Below are positions 42,290 to 49,451 of a stretch of 64,000 nt of DNA, piece after piece. The notes beneath the pieces are model-generated. The model worked only from the letters and a program-made list of their open reading frames with translations, ran no database searches and was not told the origin of the DNA. This stretch comes from Mycobacterium kyogaense (GTDB lineage: Bacteria > Actinomycetota > Actinomycetes > Mycobacteriales > Mycobacteriaceae). The stretch's first letter is position 1, and every line of letters starts with the position of its first letter. The stretch covers positions 24,905 through 88,904 of the forward strand of contig NZ_QJUA01000023.1 in the NCBI RefSeq assembly GCF_003254575.1, given 5' to 3'. The translations under genes and the position numbers were made by a program.

Positions 42290-43425
42290 TGAGCAGCCCC
42301 CAAGACCAACCCCATCGGAACTGCCACACCGGGGAGCTCGTCGAGGATCAGGCGTACCTGCAACGCCCGCTGTTCTCCCGAGCCTTCATACATGCGCTCC
42401 AGGCGAGTGCGGAGTTCGCGCAATGTGTATTCGACGTCTCCGGCGGGAACCAAGGCGGGCACTGTATCGACGAGAACGCGCATTTGGTCCACGACGGGGA
42501 ACAGGTCGTTGACATGGGTGGACAGTAAGCGACCCATGGCGCTGAACAGGTCGGTTTCCGCGCCCTTGAGCCACTCCTTGAGCCGGCCCTTGACGAATTC
42601 GTCGGGATTGGTGCGTAGCTTCTCGCGAGCTTCGTTGTAGTACTTCACCTGCTGTTCGGTGTAATAGGGAAGGAACTCGTTGTTGCGCAGGTCTTTCTCG
42701 GAGTCGAATCCAACGCCAATATCGGCATGCAGGTACAGGTCGCCGGTTCCGATCAAGGCATCGAGGAAGCCCGGGAAGGCAGCGTTGATACCGGTCGTAT
42801 TGCGCAGGAGCTTCTCAGTGCTGACCGTTTGTACGTTCGTCACGGAGGTGGAGACGATGATCATCGTCTCCAGAAACGGGGTCATGGCGTCGGTGTATCG
42901 GGTCGCGCGTTCGACGACGTCGATGAGCTGCGGCGTGACCACTTGATCAGAGAGTTCGCCCAGGCGGTACAACAACGCCTGCAACGCGAAATTTCCCTTC
43001 GGCGTCACCCTGATCTGCGTTCCATCGCGCAGAGGTTGACCGCCGTCGGCGGGGATGAGATTAACGCCTGTGACGCCGAAATAGTTCGCGGGCCGAAAGT
43101 CGATGCCGACATTGTCGGTCAGTCCGATAACAGGTTTCGATTGCAGGTCGACGCGCAGACGCACCCCGCCAGCCGACAGACTATCGACGTCGTCGACTTG
43201 GCCAACCCTAACTCCATGCATGATGACCGGAGTGCCGGGGACGACCCCTTGCCCAACATACGGCGTGTCGATCGCAACCGATACCACAGCTCGGTGATCG
43301 TCGCCGAACGGTTTGGACGCCGCAAGAACCGTTGCAACGGTTGCTATCAGCGCAACCGCGGAAGTTCCGATGGTGACGAGAATTCTCTTCTGTCGTTCCG
43401 CAGAGGTTCGGATCAGGTCCGTCAT
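42286..43425 (-). CDS. mceA: MceA-type protein
   Basis: A 379-residue Mce protein, first of six. N-terminal anchor (ILVTIGTSAVALIATVATVL), MlaD domain with GTPVIMHGVRVGQVDDVD, then an extended helical part. It starts 10 bp after the yrbE-B stop. As in other mce operons it should be the subunit nearest the permease by gene order. Confidence 0.93.
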   Translation of the reverse strand: MTDLIRTSAERQKRILVTIGTSAVALIATVATVLAASKPFGDDHRAVVSVAIDTPYVGQGVVPGTPVIMHGVRVGQVDDVDSLSAGGVRLRVDLQSKPVIGLTDNVGIDFRPANYFGVTGVNLIPADGGQPLRDGTQIRVTPKGNFALQALLYRLGELSDQVVTPQLIDVVERATRYTDAMTPFLETMIIVSTSVTNVQTVSTEKLLRNTTGINAAFPGFLDALIGTGDLYLHADIGVGFDSEKDLRNNEFLPYYTEQQVKYYNEAREKLRTNPDEFVKGRLKEWLKGAETDLFSAMGRLLSTHVNDLFPVVDQMRVLVDTVPALVPAGDVEYTLRELRTRLERMYEGSGEQRALQVRLILDELPGVAVPMGLVLGAAQ

Positions 43426-43435
43426 CAGGTGTTCC

Positions 43436-44308
43436 TCATCCCTTGAAGACGAAGTTCGGCTTCAGACCCCAGAGGGCAACGGTGAGTAGGAAATCGATCA
43501 CCATGATTGCCACCAGACTCGCTCGTACCGCACGGCCAGACGCCAGACCGACTCCGGCCGGCCCGCCTGAAGCGAAATAGCCGTAGTAGCAATGGATTAT
43601 GGTCACCGCCGCGCAGAACGCTGCGGCCTTCACCACCGAGTAGAACAGATCCGTCGGTGACAGGAACTGCACGAAGTAATGGTCATACGTTCCGCCGGGC
43701 TGGTCGTAGAAGACTTTGATCATGGTGTTGGACACGAAGAAGCTGACCAGCAGTGTGAGGAGGAAGCCGGGCACTACCAGCGTCAGTCCACCGATCAACC
43801 TGGTCCCGACGACGAATGGGATCGCTCGCAGGCCCATCGCTTCTACCGCGTCGATTTCCTCGGCGATTCGCATCGAGCCGATTTCGGCTGTCATCCGACA
43901 ACCGGCCTGTGCTGCGAACGCGATCCCCGCGACGAGGGGTGACATCTCGCGCACATTCGCCAACCCGCCCACAATTCCCGACAGTGCCCCAAAGCCCAGG
44001 AGATTCAGGACGGCGAATGCCTCAATCGCGATCGAAGCCCCGATGGAGATGCCGAGGATGACCAGGACGCTGATCACGCCGCCGTCGACCAGAATTGATC
44101 CGCGACCCCACGCGAGGCTGTTCATCCTCGCGAACGTCTCACGGCGATAGTGACGCAACGTCACAGGTAGCAGATAAAGGACTTGGCCCACGAACAGCAG
44201 AGCCTGTCCGAAGGATTCCATGGCGCGGGTTGCCGGTGCCGCGAACCGTGTCAGCCGACCGAGGTGAGTGGAGGGACTTGCGTGCCGAGCGGCGTCCTGA
44301 GCGCTCAT
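43436..44308 (-). CDS. yrbEB: YrbE/MlaE-type permease, second subunit
   Basis: A 290-residue inner-membrane permease of the MlaE family, five or six hydrophobic segments, with the conserved REMSPLVAGIAFAAQAGCRM and EEIDAVEAMGL signatures (the EExDA box thought to contact the ATPase). It partners the YrbE at 44308-45225 (1-bp overlap, TGATG). The ATPase MceG is not encoded here and is usually unlinked. Confidence 0.94.
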   Translation of the reverse strand: MSAQDAARHASPSTHLGRLTRFAAPATRAMESFGQALLFVGQVLYLLPVTLRHYRRETFARMNSLAWGRGSILVDGGVISVLVILGISIGASIAIEAFAVLNLLGFGALSGIVGGLANVREMSPLVAGIAFAAQAGCRMTAEIGSMRIAEEIDAVEAMGLRAIPFVVGTRLIGGLTLVVPGFLLTLLVSFFVSNTMIKVFYDQPGGTYDHYFVQFLSPTDLFYSVVKAAAFCAAVTIIHCYYGYFASGGPAGVGLASGRAVRASLVAIMVIDFLLTVALWGLKPNFVFKG

Positions 44309-45225
44309 CAGGCGACCTGCGTCGGAAAGAACATCGTCTGCAACTGGGTGATGACGAGGTTGGCGATGACGATCCCGACGACGTTAAGTACGACCGCGGC
44401 ATTGACGGCGTCAGCTACGCCGCGAGGGCCTCCTCTGGCTTCCATACCGCGAAGCGAGGACACGATGCCGACGATCGCTGCGAAAACCGTCGCCTTACCC
44501 ATGGCGAACCACACGTCCACGAGCTTCGCGAAGGCGCCGAATGATGCCCAAAAGCTGCCGCTCGTCACGTCACTGACGATGATTGCCAGCAAGTACGACG
44601 CGACGACGGCGGACGCGATGATGATCGCGCACAGAGTAGGAGCAAGCAGGATCAGCGCGAGGAAACGCGGCACGACGAGGTTGCGGACAGGGTCGACGCC
44701 CAGGACACGCAGCGCGTCCAATTCCTCACGGATCGCACGGGCACCCAGGTCGGAGGCGATGGCCGCGGCGGCGGCCCCACCCATGAGCAGCCCTGCGGTG
44801 ATAGGGGCGCCCTGACGAACGACGCCCACGCCGCTCGCGGCTCCTACGAGCGAGTTCGCCCCGACTTGGTTGATCAGACCTGACGACTGTACGGCGACCA
44901 TTCCGCCGAAAGGGACCGCCATGAGGATCGCCGGCAACGCCGTCACTTTGTAGAGGGTCCACGCCTGTACCACCAGCTCCCCGACCGGCAGCCGCAGACG
45001 GATGGTGTCGGAGACCGAGTAGCGAAGAACCGATGCCGCCAGGAGTACGGCCCGGCCCACTGTGGCGGCACTGGTAACAGGCTTGCGCATCAGGGTGCGC
45101 GATGCGCTCAAGATTCTTCCCATGCCGATGGCGCTGAACCCGGCTTTCGGTCGCACCGCTTTTCCCGCCATCTGCGACTCGGCTTCGGGCGGCGCCGACA
45201 TAAGGCCCGCGTTGTCAGTAGCCAT
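44308..45225 (-). CDS. yrbEA: YrbE/MlaE-type permease, first subunit
   Basis: A 305-residue MlaE-family permease. Conserved blocks are SGLINQVGANSLVGAASGVGVVRQGAP and REELDALRVLGVDP (EExDA-type ATPase contact). I chose the ATG at 45225 (MATDNAGLM); a start at 45276 is possible. It is the first gene of the yrbE-mce operon. The nearest palindrome copy is 198 bp upstream (45423-45436), so if that operator serves this operon the leader is long. Confidence 0.93.
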   Translation of the reverse strand: MATDNAGLMSAPPEAESQMAGKAVRPKAGFSAIGMGRILSASRTLMRKPVTSAATVGRAVLLAASVLRYSVSDTIRLRLPVGELVVQAWTLYKVTALPAILMAVPFGGMVAVQSSGLINQVGANSLVGAASGVGVVRQGAPITAGLLMGGAAAAAIASDLGARAIREELDALRVLGVDPVRNLVVPRFLALILLAPTLCAIIIASAVVASYLLAIIVSDVTSGSFWASFGAFAKLVDVWFAMGKATVFAAIVGIVSSLRGMEARGGPRGVADAVNAAVVLNVVGIVIANLVITQLQTMFFPTQVA

Positions 45226-45422
45226 GACCGCCCGTTCCAACTCGGGAAACAAGGTTGGTGTACTTCGTTTGCACACTCAGGGCATGGCCCCAACCAAGCT
45301 TCGACGACGCTGAAATCAGCTCCCACACAGGGCTTTCGATCACCGTGCGCCCTTCCCTCAAGTACCGTTGTGGCTGCTGGCCCCTCGGCCAGGCGGCGTA
45401 TTGACGAACTCATCAATCCCCG

Positions 45423-45436
45423 TCCGACGCGTCGGT
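45423..45436. promoter_or_regulatory. TetR-type operator copy 12
   Basis: TCCGACGCGTCGGT, one mismatch to the consensus at the first base, in the divergent region between the yrbE-mce operon and the secreted-protein gene at 45505. TATGCT at 45442-45447 (6 bp after the palindrome) followed by AGTGTTACG resembles the promoter layout at copies 4 and 11. It clearly fits the rightward gene and possibly also the mce operon. Confidence 0.68.
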
Positions 45437-45504
45437 CAACGTATGCTAGTGTTACGCAGATCACGCTGTCAACATCACGCCGGCAAAGGGGGAAGCGCCC
45501 GAAA

Positions 45505-46047
45505 ATGGCACATCTCGCAATGCATGAAAACGATGACGAACACATCAGCGGTTCTCCTGACGCATTGCCACAGGGTGGGCGGAAACTCCTACGCCAAGCC
45601 CGTACCTTGACGGCCTGGTCGCTGACAGCAACGACTGCGACGGTGGCGATGTTCTTCGGCGCCCCCTCGGCTGCCGCCGATGCAACCGCTAGCTTGCGGA
45701 CGCAGGTCGACGCCCTCCGCGGCACCTGTCCACCGTTTCAGCTCGACCCCGTGTTGAATGATCTGGCCCTGCGCGCGAATACCGAGACGACGGCCTACAA
45801 AGAACACACCGCGCGTTTCATCCCGTTCGAGGATCCACTGCCGGTGCTGCACGAGATGGGCTATCAAGCTGGGAAAGCGAAGCTACACGTCGGCTACGGA
45901 GATTCAGCCGACAAGGCGATACTGGGGGTGACCATCTTCGGCTGGGAGACCCTCCCTGACTGCACCTACACGCGCTACGGGTTGAACGTCATGGACCACG
46001 CGGACCGCGGCTACGTTCTGGCCGCCCTGGTGCTAGCGGGCGACTAA
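45505..46047 (+). CDS. Secreted protein divergent from the mce operon, CAP-like suggested
   Basis: A 180-residue protein with a signal peptide after a polar leader (WSLTATTATVAMFFGAPSAAADA). The mature part has LDPVLNDLALRANTETTAYKEH, reminiscent of the start of CAP/SCP (PR-1-like) domains that bind lipids, and ends in YVLAALVLAGD. Two Cys (TCPPF, DCTY) may pair. The CAP link is tentative. The ATG at 45505 has AAGGGGGAAG upstream. Control by operator copy 12 suggests a lipid-binding helper of the Mce system. Confidence 0.72.
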   Translation: MAHLAMHENDDEHISGSPDALPQGGRKLLRQARTLTAWSLTATTATVAMFFGAPSAAADATASLRTQVDALRGTCPPFQLDPVLNDLALRANTETTAYKEHTARFIPFEDPLPVLHEMGYQAGKAKLHVGYGDSADKAILGVTIFGWETLPDCTYTRYGLNVMDHADRGYVLAALVLAGD

Positions 46048-46311
46048 ACCCCTGCGCGGCAGTGTGATCCCGCGGCCGTAGGATGCTGCCCGCGACTGTA
46101 TTCGAAAGGTTTGCGGGTGCTGCACCCCGATGGCGTGCGGGACGGAACGCGGAACACGTGGCTGTTCGGAATTGGGGCTGCGAAGGACATCGTTCGCGAG
46201 CCGCGCCGAGGTGACGACCTGGCGGCCGAGGACTGACTGGCGAGGGGATTGAGGATGCGTCGAGCAAACTCAGCATATTAAATAGTCGCTGCGTCGGTGG
46301 CGGCGCAAGGC
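46048..46311. other. 264-bp stretch, no gene recognised
   Basis: It lies between the secreted-protein gene and the decayed transposase. No motif, ribosome site or palindrome copy stands out. It may contain worn-out IS sequence. Confidence 0.4.
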
Positions 46312-46765
46312 GAGAGTCGATGGCGAACGGCCCGGGTACGACCTGCGCTGAGCGTGTGAGATCCGCCGCCTCGAGCGAGAAGTCGTTGACTTACGCAGAG
46401 CCAATCAGATTTTGAAGTCCGCGCCTGTGTTTTTCGCAGCGGAGCTGGACCGCCCTGGGTCAACAAAATGCACCTGGCGATGGAACGTCGCGGTGGGCAC
46501 CTGGGCCGTGAACAGACTCGACGCTTGATGGGCACGGCCGGCCTACGCCTTGTGCTGCAGCGTGGTAGCCAGGTGTTCACTACGGCCAACGACCCCGCCG
46601 GGGCACGAAGGGCGCGGGTTGGCAAACACGCCAGGCAATCTGTGGCCGGATGATCGGTCGTGGTTCGTCTATACCGACGCGCATCTGATGGCCACCAACG
46701 TCAGCGGATCCGCTGCATTCGTCGCGGCGTTAGTGGACGACGTCCACCTTGAAAAACTGCGTTGA
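46312..46765 (+). pseudogene. Decayed IS3-family transposase (OrfA tail + OrfB start)
   Basis: Around 46358-46440 the frame reads EIRRLEREVVDLRRAN then QILKSAPVFFAAELDRP, the leucine-zipper tail of IS3-type OrfA. From 46456 another frame reads KMHLAMERRGGHLGREQTRR then LMGTAGL, the start of OrfB. Further pieces (LWPDDRSWFVYTD, AAFVAALVDDVHLEKLR) correspond loosely to the region before the DDE core. Several frameshifts and large losses mean it cannot be active. It marks the border between the catabolic regulon and the nitrile hydratase cluster. Confidence 0.8.
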
Positions 46766-47130
46766 GAACCGCCTACCCTACAAATAGACGTCCAAGAGCC
46801 GACGAGGTGAGCGCGGGGCTGGTGGGGCCGTGAGACAGAGTGCGGCAGCGATGGCTGCGGCGGCAACCGTGGTAGGTGTCTGCGTCAAAGAATTGCAGGG
46901 CCGTGGGGCTGGGCTGGCTACCGATGGCGCAACACCGCGGGAAGTAAGGTACAGCAGCAGTAGATCAACTCTAGGACCGAGTTGGACAACGTTCCCCCAA
47001 GCACGCCGATGCATTACGCCGACTTCGCGACTTTCGCCTTGGGGCTCGCTCTGCGCAGGTCGCGCTCACAGCAGACGGGTATTGGGTCGAACCGCCGCAA
47101 CGCGCACTTTCGTTTTGACGCCCTATCCGA
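46766..47130. other. 365-bp stretch before the ArsR gene
   Basis: No gene is recognised. Short open frames have no ribosome sites. It includes the promoter region of the ArsR-type gene. Confidence 0.4.
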
Positions 47131-47152
47131 TATGTTGACGGAGTTCGACATA
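47131..47152. promoter_or_regulatory. Candidate ArsR operator 1
   Basis: A 22-nt imperfect inverted repeat TATGTTG-N8-CGACATA, 37 bp before the ArsR-type gene. A repeat of the same length and arms lies in the amidase leader at 49144-49165. Position and repetition suggest autoregulation by the ArsR-type protein. Confidence 0.6.
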
Positions 47153-47188
47153 TGTGAGTGACGGTGGTGTGTGGGGCGGTGAGAAAAG

Positions 47189-47560
47189 ATGTCAACGCAG
47201 CGGAACGAAGAACTGGTCTTTGCTGCCCTTGCCGACCAGGTCAGGCGACAAATCCTGGACACGCTGGCCTCGCACGGTGAGTGCAGTGCCGGGTTCATCA
47301 GCGAGCAAATTCACTCCGTGGGCCGTACTACGGTGTCGGCGCACCTGAAGGCATTGAAAATGTCGGGCGTGATCGTGGAGCGTCGAGATGGTCGAAGCCG
47401 CCTGTTTTCGATCGATCCTGTCGGGCCGGCAAATGACGCGCTGATGTTCCTGCGTGATGTTCTCGAGCGAGCATTGACCACCGGCGTGGAGTCGATGGCG
47501 GATGTCCAGGGCGCCGAATCCGATGCCAGCGCTGTCGCGCGGACGCGTAAGCATGGCTAG
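47189..47560 (+). CDS. ArsR-family regulator (NhlD-like position)
   Basis: A 123-residue winged-helix protein: LVFAALADQVRRQILDTLASHGECSAGFISEQ and RTTVSAHLKALKMSGVIVERRDGRSRLFSID form the ArsR HTH and wing. No CxC metal-binding motif is present, so it is not a classical metal sensor. In Rhodococcus rhodochrous J1 an ArsR-like repressor (NhlD) and an AmiC-like activator (NhlC) precede the nitrile hydratase genes; the same order here supports that role. It should repress the amidase/nitrile hydratase genes until an amide inducer is sensed. Confidence 0.87.
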   Translation: MSTQRNEELVFAALADQVRRQILDTLASHGECSAGFISEQIHSVGRTTVSAHLKALKMSGVIVERRDGRSRLFSIDPVGPANDALMFLRDVLERALTTGVESMADVQGAESDASAVARTRKHG

Positions 47561-47592
47561 TCCCCGACTACCGTAGAACGGACCCAGGCGGT

Positions 47593-48996
47593 GTGGGTGT
47601 GGCGATCCTGTCTGTAACCGCTCAAATTGTGACACCTGAGCCCGTTCCCGTCGCGTTCGCGAGATTCATCGCTGGCGAACTATTGGAGTTTCAGTGTGAC
47701 CGCTTCATCCCGGGCTCAGCGATAGCAGTTTCCTTGCCGATGCAGGGCGGTTCCGGATTGGTGACCGCGCCCGTCGCACTTCTGGGTCATATCGCGGCGA
47801 TCAAGCCGGGACGATCGGTGCTGATCGTTCACCATCAACCGTGGCGCGGTCGGCTGGTGGCCCGCTTCTTCGCCGACGGAAGCGGGACTCGGGTAACCCT
47901 GGAATCGAGTCTCGACCAGGAGGGTGTGTCCTGGCTGGCGAATGTCCGAGGATACGGATCGCCGCCGTCGCTCCGTCCTGGCAGTCATCGAATTGGGTTG
48001 CTGGTCAGCAAATCTGGTCCGGCGGCGGTGTTCGCTCAGGCGACGGAGACCATGGCCACACTGGCAATTGAGGAGATCAACTCCGACGGAGGCATCCTCG
48101 GCACGACGGCGGAACTACTCGTCGGTGATGACGCTTCCGATTCGATGGCCGGCACGACTGCCGCATTGCGCTTGATACGTGGCGGCTGTCGCGCGATCTT
48201 CGCCTGCGTCACGTCGGCGACATTCAATGCCGTGGCAGCAGCGATTCGGCGTACCGACACCATTCTGATACACACCGTGCTCAATGAGGGCGGCTTGTCG
48301 AGTCCGGGAGTCGTCCGGCTCGGCGAGCGTCCCGCTGAACAGCTGAGGGCCGCAGTGCCCGCCCTGATGAAGGAAACCAGCGCTCAGCGCTGGTTTTTGG
48401 TGGGACACCAATACTGCTGGTCATACGGAGCGCACTGGTCCGCCCGACGGGTGATCGCGGAGAACGGTGGTTCGGTCGCGGGTGAGAACTATCATCCGAT
48501 GGGTACCACCGACTTCTCAGCGACATTGGAGGCCATCGAGCATTCGGGCGCTGAACTGATTCTGTCCTCCCTTGTAGGCAGTGACGAAGTCGCCTTCGAG
48601 CGGCAGTGCGCCCTCAATGGACTGCGCTCCAGCACCCGCACCCTGGCTCTGGTCCTGGACGAGGCCACTCAGCAATTGATCGGTGCAACCGATGCCGATG
48701 GCGTCTGGTCGGCATTCGGTTACTTCGAAGGGCTTCTTGACACCCACCGTGAGCTCGAATCGAGGTACCGGGCCGCGGTGACACGGCACGCACCACCGTT
48801 GAGCTCGCTGACGGAGACCACGTACGAAGCAATCATTGCCTATACGAGGGCCGTCGCGGCGGCGGCCGACGACGGGAAGAAAGCTGTCCACCTCAAGCTG
48901 CTAGAGCACGCGGAGTCTCAGCGTTGTGGGCGGGTTCCGGTTCGCCGTCCGATCCTGCTGACCGAGTCGCGCGGTGGGCGACCACATCCCCGCTGA
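47593..48996 (+). CDS. AmiC-like amide sensor with an N-terminal SRPBCC-like domain (NhlC-like)
   Basis: A 467-residue protein. Residues about 135-455 match the type-1 periplasmic-binding-protein fold of AmiC-like receptors: HRIGLLVSKSGPAAVFAQATETMATLAIEEINSDGG is the diagnostic start. There is no signal peptide, so it is a cytoplasmic sensor. The first 125 residues include GRLVARFFADGSGTRVTLESSLDQEGVSWL, which resembles the C-terminal strands of SRPBCC/polyketide-cyclase domains; this extra domain is not part of Pseudomonas AmiC. It starts at a GTG (47593 or 47599), 32 bp after the ArsR gene. It likely binds short amides and opposes the ArsR repressor. Confidence 0.82.
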   Translation: MGVAILSVTAQIVTPEPVPVAFARFIAGELLEFQCDRFIPGSAIAVSLPMQGGSGLVTAPVALLGHIAAIKPGRSVLIVHHQPWRGRLVARFFADGSGTRVTLESSLDQEGVSWLANVRGYGSPPSLRPGSHRIGLLVSKSGPAAVFAQATETMATLAIEEINSDGGILGTTAELLVGDDASDSMAGTTAALRLIRGGCRAIFACVTSATFNAVAAAIRRTDTILIHTVLNEGGLSSPGVVRLGERPAEQLRAAVPALMKETSAQRWFLVGHQYCWSYGAHWSARRVIAENGGSVAGENYHPMGTTDFSATLEAIEHSGAELILSSLVGSDEVAFERQCALNGLRSSTRTLALVLDEATQQLIGATDADGVWSAFGYFEGLLDTHRELESRYRAAVTRHAPPLSSLTETTYEAIIAYTRAVAAAADDGKKAVHLKLLEHAESQRCGRVPVRRPILLTESRGGRPHPR

Positions 48997-49143
48997 CCGC
49001 GTGAACAATTGATCCGTTGTGTAACAACATGATTGATGATCGATTCACGGCCAACGCTGCATCAGTCGACGACACAAGCAGTGGCCCAAACAGTGCTGCA
49101 ACCGGATCGCGCGCAGTGATCGAGCTCCGAGGAATTGCGGCAA

Positions 49144-49165
49144 TATGTCGCTACCAATTGACATA
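49144..49165. promoter_or_regulatory. Candidate ArsR operator 2
   Basis: A 22-nt inverted repeat TATGTCG-N8-TGACATA, with the same arms and identical overall length as operator 1 before the ArsR gene. It lies 287 bp before the amidase start and is the likely control site for the structural operon. Confidence 0.6.
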
Positions 49166-49269
49166 AAGTCGACGGCGTACTTAACTTTGCGTAGCGAACC
49201 AAGACCATCGCGGTACGACCTGTCAGGAAGGCCAGAGAGATGAACGTCGGAGTGGCATACCCGTCTGCT

Positions 49270-49291
49270 CGGGCCCGAGTTTTCGGGCCCG
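49270..49291 (+). promoter_or_regulatory. Leader hairpin 1
   Basis: CGGGCCCGA - GTTT - TCGGGCCCG, a perfect 9-bp stem with a 4-nt loop. It is very stable, as in a terminator stem, but no T-run follows. It stands in the amidase leader. Confidence 0.5.
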
Positions 49292-49313
49292 GACGGCCCA
49301 CCGACGGATGACC

Positions 49314-49377
49314 GATCGTCGCCGGGAAGCTCCACCGTGAATGCGGTGACGGCGCGACGGGCTTCCCGGCGACGATC
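49314..49377 (+). promoter_or_regulatory. Leader hairpin 2 (17-bp perfect stem, nested hairpin in loop)
   Basis: The arms GATCGTCGCCGGGAAGC and GCTTCCCGGCGACGATC (49314-49330, 49361-49377) are perfectly complementary. The 30-nt loop itself holds CACCG...CGGTG, a nested 5-bp stem. It ends 75 bp before the amidase start. It may be an attenuator, an RNA-stability element, or an old IS end. Confidence 0.55.
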
Positions 49378-49451
49378 CCACTGAACGCGAACCGAATCCC
49401 CGAACACACGTGGAAATGCAGATCCTCACCAGGCGAATGGAGAACAACACT

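Larger units (their letters stand above)
48997..49451 (+). promoter_or_regulatory. 455-bp leader of the amidase / nitrile hydratase operon
   Basis: A long gene-free stretch between the sensor and amidase genes. It holds candidate operator 2 (49144-49165) and, downstream, two strong hairpins (49270-49291 and 49314-49377). The order operator, hairpins, then the amidase start at 49452 suggests a transcribed leader of up to roughly 250 nt with a structured 5' region. Confidence 0.6.

Noticed and set aside
46778..47298. Several short frames before and around the ArsR gene
   Set aside because: No ribosome sites, no recognisable families, and they overlap the promoter or lie antisense to the ArsR gene.
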